A DNA stretch of 64,000 nucleotides from Sporolactobacillus mangiferae (GCF_023336505.1 NZ_JAMAST010000007.1:32013-96012); one strand, 5' to 3'; positions 27,727-37,296 are shown, counted from the first letter of the stretch. Translations and numbers: made by a program. Notes: generated from the letters alone by a model not told the origin.

Positions 27727-28974
27727 TTACAAAACGAGTTTAAATGGTGCTTCAAGGTTGGCTTTCACCGTTGCGAGAAATGCAGCAGCAGGCGCCCCAT
27801 CCACTGCACGATGATCGAATGTGAGACTCAGAGGGAGCAAACTGCGCCGCTTCAGTTCACCGTCAATATATACCGGCTGTTCAGAAATGGTTCCAACACC
27901 AAGTATTCCCACTTCAGGTGGATTGAGTACCGGAGTAAAGAAACCAATACCGTATGTTCCAAGCGAAGTAATGGTGAATGTGGAGCCGCTGAGCTTCAGA
28001 CGGCTCAGCTCAGAACTTCGCGCCTTCTTACTTGCGCTTCTTATTTCGCGTGAAATCGCGCTTAACGACTTTTTGTCCGCATGCTGAATAACGGGAACGA
28101 CCAACCCTTCATCCAGCGCAACCGCAATGCCCAGGTGCACCTCATCAAACGTGGTAATGGTGTCTCCTTCGTAAAGACTGTTCATCCTTTTGTGCTCAAG
28201 AAGTGCATTAATTACCGCTTTCGCAATAAAGTCAGTAATCGTCAAACGGACTTCATCATTAATGGGATAGGCTTCTCTCGCTTTTTTCTGAAATATAATT
28301 AATTCTGTTGCATCAACAGTAGCTTGCAGCGTGAGCTGTGCGGTCTGACTTAAACTGGCGAACATACGATCCGAAATGACTTTTCGCATTCCTGAAACCT
28401 TTTTCGATGTAGCAGATGGATGCGCCGCGGGTACAGAAATGGACATATTGGATATCTGGGGCTCCTCTGCCTCTTTAGGCTGAGCCTTCCGTGCTTCTGC
28501 GGCCGCAACGTCCGCCTTGGTAATTCTTCCGAGCGGACCAGTACCTGTGATCGTTGATAAATCCACATTGATGATTTTTGCCAACCGGCGCGCAGCCGGA
28601 GAAACACGCAATCTTCTTTCCTCAGAGTGAGCAGGCACTGTTGCCTCTTCCTCAGTTTCCGGAGCTGATTCAATGGCTGCTTCACGCTGCTTTGTCTCAT
28701 CTTTCGATCCATCTGGACGCTCACCAACTTCTTCACCCGGTGCACCAATATAACCGAGCGGCTGACCAATGGCTACCACATCATCAATACCAGCCGTGAT
28801 TTCAATTAAAATGCCTTCTTCAGGTGCTTCCAGTTCCTTCTCGATTTTATCCGAACTGATGGAAACCACAGACTCCCCCTTCTTTACAGGATCGCCTTTC
28901 TTTTTCAGCCATTCAACAACGGTTCCTTCTTCCATACCCATACCCATCTTTGGCATAATGATTTCTACTGCCAT
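27727..28974 (-). CDS. acoC: Acetoin dehydrogenase E2 (dihydrolipoyl acetyltransferase) AcoC
   Basis: Core E2 subunit of the acetoin dehydrogenase complex, moving the acetyl group from E1 to CoA. The 415 residues contain an N-terminal lipoyl domain with lipoyl Lys43 (ISSDKIEKE), an acidic linker, a peripheral-subunit binding domain (RVSPAARRLAKIINVDLSTITGTG) and the catalytic domain with DHRAVDGAPA near the C-terminus. ATG follows AAAGGAG. The E3 gene acoL, which normally follows, is absent. The gene closes the acoA-acoB-acoC operon. Confidence 0.85.
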   Translation of the reverse strand: MAVEIIMPKMGMGMEEGTVVEWLKKKGDPVKKGESVVSISSDKIEKELEAPEEGILIEITAGIDDVVAIGQPLGYIGAPGEEVGERPDGSKDETKQREAAIESAPETEEEATVPAHSEERRLRVSPAARRLAKIINVDLSTITGTGPLGRITKADVAAAEARKAQPKEAEEPQISNMSISVPAAHPSATSKKVSGMRKVISDRMFASLSQTAQLTLQATVDATELIIFQKKAREAYPINDEVRLTITDFIAKAVINALLEHKRMNSLYEGDTITTFDEVHLGIAVALDEGLVVPVIQHADKKSLSAISREIRSASKKARSSELSRLKLSGSTFTITSLGTYGIGFFTPVLNPPEVGILGVGTISEQPVYIDGELKRRSLLPLSLTFDHRAVDGAPAAAFLATVKANLEAPFKLVL

Positions 28975-29016
28975 GTTCTCTCGCTCCTTTCAAATAAGAT
29001 GATTAAATGCCAGTCT

Positions 29017-30051
29017 TTACACGGCCGAAAATACACGCGCGCCGACCATGCTACTGAATGCCTTGATGATTTTTTCAGGTGAGGGCATATACAGCTTTTC
29101 AAGAGGTGGCGAAAAAGGAACCGGTGCATGGGGAGCCGTTACACGCTTAATCGGTGCATCCAGATAATCGAACGCTTTGTCGCCGACAATTGCTGCGATA
29201 TCTGTTGCTGCACTGCATCGCGGATAGGCCTCATCTACAATGATCAGTCGTCCGGTTTTTTTCACGGAATTGATAATCGTTTCTTCGTCAAGCGGAGAAA
29301 GCGTTCTTGGATCGATAACTTCTGATTCAAATCCTTTTTTTTCGAGCAGTGCTGCCGCTTTCAAAGCGGTGTTTACCTGCTTTCCAAGGCCAACAATCGT
29401 CAAGTCTTTTCCGGAACGCTTAATTTCTGCTTTACCGAAAGGAATTGTGTAAAATCCTTCTCCTACTTCACCTTTGGTTCCATAAAGCGTTTTGTCTTCA
29501 AAAACAATGACTGGATCATCATCGAAAATTGCGCTGAGCAGCAGTCCTTTCATGTCATACGGATTGCTCGGAATCGCCACTTTGAGCCCAGGAATATGCG
29601 TAAACAAGGCATATAAACTTTGTGAATGCTGAGCTGCCGCATTAAACCCGGCACCGTCAATCGTACGGATAGTCAAAGGAACCTTAGCTTTTCCTCCGAA
29701 CATATAATGAAATTTGGCTGCCTGATTCATCACTTCGTCTAGGCAGCTGCCGATAAAGTCATTAAACATGAGTTCTGAAATCGGTCGAAGACCTGTAACT
29801 GCTGCAGAAACGGCCGCACCCATATATCCGGATTCGGCAATTGGTGTATCGATCACTCGGTCGCGTCCAAATTCTTCAACAATTCCTTTCGTTACACCAA
29901 ACACACCGCCCCAGGCACCCTGATCCTGAAGATGATCAACTTCGGCGCCTCCCGCAACATCTTCACCAATTAAGATAACGTTTTCATCTTTGCGCATCGC
30001 TAACCGTATTGCGTCATTAATTGCTTCTGAATAACTCATTTTAACCGTCAT
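29017..30051 (-). CDS. acoB: Acetoin dehydrogenase E1 beta subunit AcoB
   Basis: Thiamine-diphosphate-dependent E1 beta subunit, 344 residues. IGEDVAGGAEVDHLQDQGAWGGVFGVTKG closely follows B. subtilis AcoB and differs from pyruvate or branched-chain E1 beta. The transketolase pyrimidine domain (about 1-180) and C-terminal domain (about 200-320) are both complete. ATG at 30051 follows GGAGGTG; the longer frame to 30081 is not favoured. Confidence 0.87.
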   Translation of the reverse strand: MTVKMSYSEAINDAIRLAMRKDENVILIGEDVAGGAEVDHLQDQGAWGGVFGVTKGIVEEFGRDRVIDTPIAESGYMGAAVSAAVTGLRPISELMFNDFIGSCLDEVMNQAAKFHYMFGGKAKVPLTIRTIDGAGFNAAAQHSQSLYALFTHIPGLKVAIPSNPYDMKGLLLSAIFDDDPVIVFEDKTLYGTKGEVGEGFYTIPFGKAEIKRSGKDLTIVGLGKQVNTALKAAALLEKKGFESEVIDPRTLSPLDEETIINSVKKTGRLIIVDEAYPRCSAATDIAAIVGDKAFDYLDAPIKRVTAPHAPVPFSPPLEKLYMPSPEKIIKAFSSMVGARVFSAV

Positions 30052-30087
30052 TGCCGGCACCTCCAAGTTTATGCATTTCAATTAAGA

Positions 30088-31083
30088 TTAATAGGAGACA
30101 TAAACGTCGGTTGTTACTTCTTTATCATCGGGAAATGGGCTTTCCTCGCTGAAACGAATTGCTTCTTTAATAGCCGCTTTTACCCGTTCATCGACCTGCT
30201 TGATTTCTTTTTCAGAAAGCAGTTTGTTTTTTTTCACATAATCCTGGAATCTAAGAATCGCGTCATCTTCCGTAACTGCCCGATGTTGCTGCTTTTTGTC
30301 TTTGTATGACTGCGTGTCACCTTCAAAATGCCCGTAATCCCGATAAGTCAGACATTCAATAATAGTCGGTCCCTCCCCGTTGCGTGCGCGGACAACCGCT
30401 TTGCCGGCAGCGTCATAAACAGCAGTTAAATCCTTGCCATCGACAGTATCTCCGGCAATCTTATATACATGGGCAAAATCCGAAATTCGCTCGGCCGCTG
30501 CAGCATATTCAAATGTTGAAGCTTCACCGAATCCATTATTTTCACAGACAAAAATAACAGGTAATTTCCAGATAGCAGCCATGTTCACCGCTTCATGAAA
30601 TGTACCATGATTACTTGCCCCATCCCCAAAGAAACATACAGCAACGTCTTTCGTTTTCTTTACTTTAGCTGTCAATCCTGCTCCGATTGCAAGCGGCAGT
30701 CCTGCGCCGACAATACCATTTGCACCAAGCATACCTTTTGAGACATCGGCAATATGCATGGAACCGCCTTTCCCTCTGCAAAGTCCTGTAGCCCGGCCAA
30801 ATATTTCGGCCATCATTCCATTCAGATCACAGCCTTTTGCAATACAATGCCCATGCCCTCGGTGCGTACTTGTAATGCTGTCCCGATCAGTTAAATGCGC
30901 ACATACACCTACCGCAACTGCTTCTTCGCCTGCATACAAGTGAACAAAGCCAGGAATTTCCCCTTTTGCAAAAATGTCATGGACTGCATTTTCAAACTGA
31001 CGAATTTCCTGCATTTTCGTGTAAATCCAGGTTGCTTCCTCAACGGTCATGTCTTTTGCGGATGTCTGTGTTTCCATTTGCAT
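30088..31083 (-). CDS. acoA: Acetoin dehydrogenase E1 alpha subunit AcoA
   Basis: Thiamine-diphosphate-binding E1 alpha of 331 residues. The TPP motif appears as FFGDGASNHGTFHEAVNMA...ENNGFG, and THRGHGHCIAKGCD and GKGGSMHIAD are as in AcoA. With AcoB and AcoC it cleaves acetoin to acetaldehyde and acetyl-CoA. ATG at 31083 follows GGGAGGAG. It is first in the operon and is preceded by a cre site and a sigma-A promoter. The activator gene acoR is absent here. Confidence 0.87.
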   Translation of the reverse strand: MQMETQTSAKDMTVEEATWIYTKMQEIRQFENAVHDIFAKGEIPGFVHLYAGEEAVAVGVCAHLTDRDSITSTHRGHGHCIAKGCDLNGMMAEIFGRATGLCRGKGGSMHIADVSKGMLGANGIVGAGLPLAIGAGLTAKVKKTKDVAVCFFGDGASNHGTFHEAVNMAAIWKLPVIFVCENNGFGEASTFEYAAAAERISDFAHVYKIAGDTVDGKDLTAVYDAAGKAVVRARNGEGPTIIECLTYRDYGHFEGDTQSYKDKKQQHRAVTEDDAILRFQDYVKKNKLLSEKEIKQVDERVKAAIKEAIRFSEESPFPDDKEVTTDVYVSY

Positions 31084-31128
31084 TATGACTCCTCCCGTCA
31101 TCTCAAGCAAATCAAGAAAACGCATAAA

Positions 31129-31142
31129 TGTAAGCGCTTTCT
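31129..31142 (-). promoter_or_regulatory. Catabolite-response element (cre) of the aco operon
   Basis: TGTAAGCGCTTTCT matches the cre consensus TGWAANCGNTNWCA at 13 of 14 positions. It lies just downstream of the predicted transcription start, where bound CcpA would block transcription when glucose is present. Confidence 0.75.
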
Positions 31143-31151
31143 TTTATATTT

Positions 31152-31180
31152 ATCATACCTTATCTTCAAATGATATGCAA
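31152..31180 (-). promoter_or_regulatory. Sigma-A promoter of acoABC
   Basis: On the minus strand TTGCAT (plus 31175-31180), 17 bases, TATGAT (plus 31152-31157). No sigma-54 GG/GC element was seen upstream of acoA, unlike the sigma-L-dependent aco promoter of B. subtilis. Confidence 0.65.
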
Positions 31181-31209
31181 AAAATAAAGCATCAAACACT
31201 CGAAGCTAA

Positions 31210-31995
31210 CTACTTCAACTTAAGAAAAGATTTAAAAACTTTTTCAAATAGTACAGGAAGCATTTGATACAGCCTGGCACCGATCCCCATGTACCAGGGG
31301 ATCCTGAGTTCCCTTTTGTTTTTTTCGATCGCATGTACTATTTTTTCCGCTACAGCACGTGGTTTAAGCATATAGCGACCGGCATGGGCGACATAGCTTC
31401 CGGAAGGGTCGGCAAACGAAAGAAAAGGGGTACGTATCGGACCGGGATTAACAACAATCACCCGAATGCCGTCCTGCTCCAATTCCAATCGCAAACCGTC
31501 GGAAAATCCAATAACAGCATGCTTTGTTGCACCGTAGACAACTGACTTTGGTGTCGTGACAATCCCTGCAAGCGACGCGATGTTGACAATGCAGCCCCGT
31601 TTTTTTGGTACCATTGACGCAAGCACTGCTTTAGAGCAATGGATCATTCCGCGTACATTGACATCAATCATTCGGTCAATGATTTCATCATTCATTTCTG
31701 ATAGTGATTGAAACTTTCCGATTCCCGCGCAATTAATCAAAATGTCGATTCCGTTAAAACGATTAATAATCTGTTTAAAAACGCAACGCACTTCCTGTGG
31801 TCGTGTAATGTCAAGCACATAATAATAAGCATGCCCGCCCTCAATGGCAATCTGACGTCTGATTTCAGCAAGATTCTGCTCGTTTCGTGCGAGCATCACG
31901 ATACACGCACCCTTGGCAGCCAACAACCGGGCCATTTCACCGCCCAGTCCGCTCGAAGCTCCGGTAATAACAATTGTACAATTATTAATGATCAT
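31210..31995 (-). CDS. Short-chain dehydrogenase/reductase, YqjQ-like
   Basis: Classical SDR of 261 residues. NAD(P)-binding TGASSGLG (about 12-19), structural NCAG, and active-site Ser with YGATK (catalytic Tyr and Lys). The C-terminal tail (KRELRIPWYMGIGARLYQMLP) is membrane-leaning, as in YqjQ-type SDRs. The substrate is unknown. ATG at 31995 follows AGGTG with 6 bases spacing. In Bacillus yqjQ lies close to rnz and polY1, as here. Confidence 0.78.
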   Translation of the reverse strand: MIINNCTIVITGASSGLGGEMARLLAAKGACIVMLARNEQNLAEIRRQIAIEGGHAYYYVLDITRPQEVRCVFKQIINRFNGIDILINCAGIGKFQSLSEMNDEIIDRMIDVNVRGMIHCSKAVLASMVPKKRGCIVNIASLAGIVTTPKSVVYGATKHAVIGFSDGLRLELEQDGIRVIVVNPGPIRTPFLSFADPSGSYVAHAGRYMLKPRAVAEKIVHAIEKNKRELRIPWYMGIGARLYQMLPVLFEKVFKSFLKLK

Positions 31996-32304
31996 CACTC
32001 ACACCTGCACATTTCTTCATTCAATGTCCATAAACCATTATATAGTTTTTTCACTGATGACTGTTAAACTTTACTGCCGCTCTTTCAGCAAATTGAAAGA
32101 TGTGAAAATCACGGATTTTGCACAAACGAGCCAATCTATGTCAGCATTATTCTCACAATAGGTTTTTATAGGCTCCATAGATTTTATGTTAATAAAACCT
32201 GACAAAGAAAAAACCGCGAACAAAAGCATTTTGAATCAAAATTTTTCTAAAAAGTTAAAAATGTAAAGGCTTACACAAATAAATGAATATTTTTAATATT
32301 TTGT
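31996..32304. other. Divergent control region between the SDR and amtB genes
   Basis: About 310 bases upstream of the amtB regulatory box with no gene. It holds the palindrome TGTAAAGGCTTACA (32262-32275) whose role is not clear; it is too compact for the TnrA/GlnR pattern. Confidence 0.5.
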
Positions 32305-32335
32305 TGTTATTTTTACTGACATGTTATGTTATAAT
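32305..32335 (+). promoter_or_regulatory. TnrA/GlnR-type box and -10 element of amtB
   Basis: TGTTATTTTTACTGACA (32305-32321) fits TGTNA-N7-TNACA exactly. TATAAT follows at 32330-32335. The box covers the place where the -35 would be, so the regulator may either repress or help polymerase. Nitrogen control of an ammonium transporter by TnrA or GlnR is expected from Bacillus. Confidence 0.6.
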
Positions 32336-32367
32336 TTATTCATCCAAAAAAAGGGGGCATCAATTGA

Positions 32368-33630
32368 ATGAAAGCAACAGATGCAATTACATTAAGTTTG
32401 GATTCATTATGGGTTATGGTTGCAGCAATCTTAGTTATTCTTATGCAAGCCGGATTCGCATTCCTTGAAGCCGGATCTCTTCAAAGCAAAAATGCAGGAC
32501 ATATTACCGGGAAACAAATTATCACACTGGCCGTTTCCTCGATTGTCTTCTGGGCATTTGGCTACGGTATCGCGTTTGGCGACGGAAATGCTTTCATTGG
32601 CACTTCTAAATTTTTCTTAAATGGCGTCCCAAGCGGATATGACTCGATTTTCTTCTTATTCCAGCTAGCCTTCGCAGCCGTTTCGCTTGCGATTGCCTGG
32701 GGCGGTTTTGCAGAACGCGCAAAATTAGCTGTCTACTTCGTATTCGGTACGATCTTCGTTGCAATTATTTATCCGGTTGTCGGTCACTGGGTATGGGGCG
32801 GCGGCTGGTTAAGCACACTGGGCATGCAGGATTTTGCCGGATCGACGGTTGTTCACCTTCAGGGCGCAACCGCAGCGTTAATCGGTACGCTCCTTCTTGG
32901 GCCGAGAATCGGTAAATTTGTTGACGGAAAAGCAAAAACAGTTCCGGCACACAACATTCCGTTTGTTTTTCTTGGAACATTTATTCTTTGGATCGGCTGG
33001 TTTGGCTTCAATGCCGGAAGTACCGTATCAACCGGTGTTGCGACAAAAGGCTATGGTCAGTTCTTTGGCTATGTTGCATTGACAACAAACCTGGCTGCAG
33101 CGGCTGGCGCCCTCGGTGCTTTGTTCGCTGCAATGATCCTTTCCAAAAAAGCGGATATCGGTGCAATGTGCAACGGTGTCCTCGCAGCGCTCGTTGCGAT
33201 CACTGCGTCCTGTGCGTTCGTTGAACCTTGGGCAGCTATTGTCATTGGCGCAATTGCAGGCGCATTTACGTACTGGACATCCATTTTCTTTGAAGGCAAA
33301 GGCCTTGATGATCCGATTTACGCATTTTCCGTTCACGGTATCTCAGGAATCATCGGAACACTCTCAACCGGTTTCTTTGCGGCTCCAAAACTTGTGGAAC
33401 TTGCAGGTGTCGGTAAACCAGGACTGTTCTATGGCGGTGGTCTTTACCAGTTAGGCGTTCAGGCACTTGGCGTTCTTGCCGCATTTGCTTTCGTTGCCAT
33501 TGCTTCACTGATTGTCCTGTCAATCATTAAAGCAACCATAGGTCTTCGTGTATCGGCTGAAGCAGAAAAGGCAGGGCTTGATATTAGTGAACATGGCGCT
33601 TATGGCTATGGTGAGACAGAAGCAAAATAA
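32368..33630 (+). CDS. amtB: Ammonium transporter AmtB/NrgA
   Basis: Ammonium channel of 420 residues with eleven membrane helices. Family motifs include FLEAGSLQSKNAGH in helix 1-2, GHWVWGGGWLS, DFAGSTVVHLQGA (signature), GWFGFNAGST and AFSVHGISGIIGT, with the paired histidines of the pore in the VHLQG and VHGI segments. ATG follows AAAGGGGG. A PII protein gene usually follows (nrgB/glnK), but none is present here. A strong terminator closes the unit. Confidence 0.93.
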   Translation: MKATDAITLSLDSLWVMVAAILVILMQAGFAFLEAGSLQSKNAGHITGKQIITLAVSSIVFWAFGYGIAFGDGNAFIGTSKFFLNGVPSGYDSIFFLFQLAFAAVSLAIAWGGFAERAKLAVYFVFGTIFVAIIYPVVGHWVWGGGWLSTLGMQDFAGSTVVHLQGATAALIGTLLLGPRIGKFVDGKAKTVPAHNIPFVFLGTFILWIGWFGFNAGSTVSTGVATKGYGQFFGYVALTTNLAAAAGALGALFAAMILSKKADIGAMCNGVLAALVAITASCAFVEPWAAIVIGAIAGAFTYWTSIFFEGKGLDDPIYAFSVHGISGIIGTLSTGFFAAPKLVELAGVGKPGLFYGGGLYQLGVQALGVLAAFAFVAIASLIVLSIIKATIGLRVSAEAEKAGLDISEHGAYGYGETEAK

Positions 33631-33666
33631 TACTTAATTACTTAAAGTTTCATAGACGTACATGCA

Positions 33667-33705
33667 CAAAGAAGATTCCTTTTAGCAGGAATCTTCTTTG
33701 TTTTT
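33667..33705 (+). terminator. Terminator of amtB
   Basis: CAAAGAAGATTCCT (33667-33680) and AGGAATCTTCTTTG (33687-33700) form a perfect 14-bp stem around a 6-base loop, followed by five T. Confidence 0.9.
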
Positions 33706-33802
33706 CCGTTTCATTTGCCTTCGCTTTTGTTATGCAAAACAATCAGCTGTGGCGGTTTTTTTTACCACTAATCCCCGTTTCTGAATCGGAACTGAACGGT
33801 TA

Positions 33803-34738
33803 TTACATGCGCGACGGGCGTTTCAATTCAAACATCCAAAAATCATGGGCCAAGTATGTATGATTAAAAACGGCCTTTGCTTCCCTGAGCAAAGCATTTT
33901 GTTCTTTTTTTTGATAACGTGAACTTAAATGAGACAGAATGAGTGTTTCAACACCAGACTTCCGAGCGATTTCTGCGGCCTGTACTGAAGTCGAATGGTG
34001 ATAATCATGAGCAAGTCGGCTGCTTTGACCATCAAAAGTCGCTTCATGAATCAAAACATTTGCGGATTGGGCAAGTTCAGCCGCCATCGCACACGGCCTT
34101 GTATCGCCCAGGACGGTAATACACCTTCCCTTCCTTTTTCCGCCAATGAACGGCGCCGTATCTATGATTTGTCCGTTCGAAAGTTTTACCTGTTTTTTTT
34201 CTTTTATTTCTTTATAGATCGGTCCGGGCTTAATGTTCAGAGCAAGCAGCTTATTTACGAGCAATTCGCCGGGTTGATCCTTTTCAAGGACCCGATAACC
34301 GTACGATTTAACTCCATGATCCAGTTCCCCTGCATAGACAGTAAAATGTGTATTCTCAAACACTTTCCCCTCCGTTTCAATTTCACGGATAATGATTGGA
34401 TAATGAAGATGTGTGCCTGACAAACGTAACGACGTTTCCACATAACTTTTTAATCCTGAAGGGCCGATCAAGGTTAACGGGGTCACAGCCCCCTGAAAAG
34501 AACGACTGCCGAGAATGCCAGGCAGACCAAAAAGATGGTCCCCATGCATGTGTGTAATAAATATAACAGAAAGTTTCGTGAGCTTTACTGAGGTGTATAA
34601 AATTTGTCGCTGCGTTCCCTCACCACAATCGAAAAGCCACAACTCGCCATCATACTCGGGAAATCCTAATGCCAGTGATGTAACATTTCTTTCTTTAGCC
34701 GGCATTCCCGCACCTGTACCCAAAAATGTAAAAATCAT
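33803..34738 (-). CDS. rnz: Ribonuclease Z
   Basis: Metallo-beta-lactamase-fold endonuclease of 311 residues that matures the 3' end of tRNA precursors lacking an encoded CCA. The zinc motif is HMHGDH (His63-His68), with LGTGAGMPAKERNVTS at the N-terminus, VLGDTRPC and the final HLSSRY motif also present. The flexible-arm region (about 155-195) is full length. It is followed by polY, as in the Bacillus yqjK-yqjH area. Confidence 0.93.
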   Translation of the reverse strand: MIFTFLGTGAGMPAKERNVTSLALGFPEYDGELWLFDCGEGTQRQILYTSVKLTKLSVIFITHMHGDHLFGLPGILGSRSFQGAVTPLTLIGPSGLKSYVETSLRLSGTHLHYPIIIREIETEGKVFENTHFTVYAGELDHGVKSYGYRVLEKDQPGELLVNKLLALNIKPGPIYKEIKEKKQVKLSNGQIIDTAPFIGGKRKGRCITVLGDTRPCAMAAELAQSANVLIHEATFDGQSSRLAHDYHHSTSVQAAEIARKSGVETLILSHLSSRYQKKEQNALLREAKAVFNHTYLAHDFWMFELKRPSRM

Positions 34739-34762
34739 TTCATCACCCTTTTTAATCTCTGT

Positions 34763-35965
34763 CTAATGATCTGCATCGTTTGATTTCATTGTTTTCAGCA
34801 AACGGTTTGCAGGGAGAATGGTTCCATTGCCGAATTGTTCATTAATTTTATTCATTAGATCAATGAGTGGTTCATTTTGTGCGTCTCGCTGATAGGAAAA
34901 TAAATCAAGCTGTTTCGTTGAATCGCTCATCGATTGAAACGATGTCAGCGTAACGCCAAGAAGCCGGATGTCTTCCCCGTGCCAGTTTTTTTGAAAAACG
35001 GAAAGTGAAAACCGCTCAATATCTGCCGGACTTTGCAGCGGCTGCACTGTTTTTTGGTGTCTCGTGACTGTGTGCAAGTCATGGTACCTGATTACGACAA
35101 TAAGTTCATAACTTACCACATGCTCTTTTTTTAATTGGGCAGCCAGCTTAGCAGCCAGCTGATGGAACGTGCTTAGAATTTCTTTCATCTCATGCGTATC
35201 TCTCGGCAAAGTCATAGAATGACCGATACTTTTATAGCGATCCCACGCCTCTGGATCGACCGGACGATCGTCACAGCCGTTTGCAAATGCAAATAGCCTG
35301 CGTCCGTTCGTGCCAAATTGCTGTCCAATAAACGCCTGGTCTTGTCTGGCCAGGTCGCCAATTGTCCGTATGCCGAAAGAGATGAACTTTTGCTCTGTTT
35401 TCGGACCGACGCCGTGCATTTTTCCAATTGGAAGCAGCCAAAGGCACTGTGCCAATTCACGTTTTCGAATAACAGTGATTCCCAGTGGCTTTTTTATATT
35501 GGAAGCCATTTTGGCAAGAAATTTATTCGGTGCAATGCCGATACTGCAAGGCAGGTGCAATTCACGAGCAATACGGTTCTGAATGGATCGCGCAAGTGTC
35601 GGCGGATGGACATGGCGCAACATACTCATGTCGAGATAGCCTTCATCAATGGACGCTTTCTCTATAATCGGTGTGTACTCTTTTAACATTGCAAAAAGAC
35701 GATCTGAGGTTTGCCGATAAAGTGTAAAATCTGGGTGCCGAACAATGAGTTCAGGACAGCGTTTCTTCGCTTCCCGAACAGTCATGGTCGTTCGAACACC
35801 AAATTTTCTGGCTTCATAACTGCTTGTCACAATAATTCCATGCCGTTCTTCTGTTTTTCCGGCTATGGCAAGCGGACATCCTTTAAGTTCTGGATGATTG
35901 GCAATTTCCACGGATGCGTAGAAACTATTCATATCAATATGGAAAATGACTCGGGCATTTGCCAT
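34763..35965 (-). CDS. dinB: DNA polymerase IV (DinB/PolY1)
   Basis: Y-family translesion polymerase of 400 residues. Catalytic residues are visible in HIDMNSFYASVE (Asp11) and SIDEGYLDM, and the helix-hairpin-helix and little-finger domains follow. A C-terminal stretch SDSTKQLDLFSYQ contains the beta-clamp binding sequence QLDLF. ATG at 35965 fits alignment; GGAAGGG is 13 bases upstream, somewhat far, and a TTG extension is possible. Confidence 0.9.
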   Translation of the reverse strand: MANARVIFHIDMNSFYASVEIANHPELKGCPLAIAGKTEERHGIIVTSSYEARKFGVRTTMTVREAKKRCPELIVRHPDFTLYRQTSDRLFAMLKEYTPIIEKASIDEGYLDMSMLRHVHPPTLARSIQNRIARELHLPCSIGIAPNKFLAKMASNIKKPLGITVIRKRELAQCLWLLPIGKMHGVGPKTEQKFISFGIRTIGDLARQDQAFIGQQFGTNGRRLFAFANGCDDRPVDPEAWDRYKSIGHSMTLPRDTHEMKEILSTFHQLAAKLAAQLKKEHVVSYELIVVIRYHDLHTVTRHQKTVQPLQSPADIERFSLSVFQKNWHGEDIRLLGVTLTSFQSMSDSTKQLDLFSYQRDAQNEPLIDLMNKINEQFGNGTILPANRLLKTMKSNDADH

Positions 35966-36010
35966 CTTCGATACCAACCCTTCCAAAGGTCAATTAATAC
36001 TTAGACCATC

Positions 36011-37138
36011 TCAGGTCCGATTATTAATTACTGCCTGATCAATGAGTGCAAGTGCCAGTTCACTTGCCATATGAAGTTCAGCAATCGCAATTTTTTCATG
36101 AATTGTGTGTATCTGCTCATAGCCGACACCCAAGTTTACTGTCGGTATGCCCTTTCCGCAAAATATGTTTGCGTCACTGCCGCCGCCGCTTTGAAGCAAA
36201 TGCGGTGTCCTTCCAACCGCTTCGGCAGCTTTTGACGCAAGCTGTACAACGGCATCTTCAGCATTGAACGTGTAGCCCGGATACATAAAATCAACGTGAA
36301 CATTTGCTTTCCCGCCCATCTTCTCTGCAGTTTGTTCAAAAGAATCAGTCATGCGTACCACCTGACGATCCATCTTTTCTTTAACAAGTGAGCGTGTCTC
36401 TGCAAGTACATGGACATAATCACATACAATATTAGTTGCCTTTCCGCCTTCAAAGCGACCAATATTGGCAGTTGTCTCACTGTCTATACGGCCGAGTGGC
36501 ATTTTGGAAATTGCTTTGGCGGCCATTGTAATTGCTGACACACCTTTTTCTGGCTCAATGCCCGCATGAGCAGTCTTTCCCACCAGCTTAACGTCAAATT
36601 TGGATTGATAAGGTGCCGCGATGACAATGTCTCCCACAGGTCCGTCGCTGTCCAATACGAACCCATATTCAGCATGGACCAGATTCATATCAAGCGCTTT
36701 GGCTCCCACCAGCCCCGATTCCTCACCAATGGTAATGATAAACTGTACATCAGCATGATCACGTTTCTCTTCTTTAATTACCTGAATGGCTTCAATGATT
36801 GCAGAAATACCCGCTTTATCATCAGCGCCAAGAATGGACGTACCATCTGAAGTGATATAACCATCTGCGATTTGTGGCTTGATCTGTTTACCCGGGAACA
36901 CTGTATCCATGTGCGTTCCTAAAAAAATCGGCGTACCTTTTTTTGTTCCATGAAGTACGCAGACTAAGTTGTTTGCACCATGCCCCGTTTTATCTTTCGC
37001 CTGATCTTCTTTAACTTCCAGGCCGAGTGCCGTGAATTTATCTTTCAGCACTTTGAAAATCGTTCCTTCATCACCGGTCTCAGAGTCAATACCGACCAGT
37101 TCGCAAAATGTATCGACCAGGCGTGCTTCATTAACCAT
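36011..37138 (-). CDS. yqjE: M20 family peptidase YqjE (PepT-like)
   Basis: Zinc aminopeptidase/tripeptidase-like protein of 375 residues. Metal ligands are visible in GTHMDTV (His), GADDKAG (bridging Asp), GEESG (catalytic and metal Glu), LDSD and the C-terminal HTIHE. The dimerisation lid runs about 180-290. The closest Bacillus protein is YqjE, found near rnz and polY. Its physiological substrate is not defined. ATG follows GAGGGG. Confidence 0.85.
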   Translation of the reverse strand: MVNEARLVDTFCELVGIDSETGDEGTIFKVLKDKFTALGLEVKEDQAKDKTGHGANNLVCVLHGTKKGTPIFLGTHMDTVFPGKQIKPQIADGYITSDGTSILGADDKAGISAIIEAIQVIKEEKRDHADVQFIITIGEESGLVGAKALDMNLVHAEYGFVLDSDGPVGDIVIAAPYQSKFDVKLVGKTAHAGIEPEKGVSAITMAAKAISKMPLGRIDSETTANIGRFEGGKATNIVCDYVHVLAETRSLVKEKMDRQVVRMTDSFEQTAEKMGGKANVHVDFMYPGYTFNAEDAVVQLASKAAEAVGRTPHLLQSGGGSDANIFCGKGIPTVNLGVGYEQIHTIHEKIAIAELHMASELALALIDQAVINNRT

Positions 37139-37296
37139 TAAAACCCCTCATTTCTCTAAATGGATCGAGCAAATTCAACGTCATGATTTCATCCGAACAC
37201 ATATCATTTATATAATAGCATATTGTCGCTATTGAAAAGTTTATCCATGATCAACTATAATAGACAATAATTCAGTAGGAAGGGAATTTCTCATTT

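Noticed and set aside
27340..28053. 237-codon plus-strand frame
   Set aside because: Overlaps the end of acoC in antisense, covers the repeat copy and has cysteine/histidine-rich random-looking composition.
31081..31200. Sigma-54 promoter for acoA
   Set aside because: No TGGCAC-N5-TTGCA-like pair; a sigma-A pair with 17-base spacing fits better.
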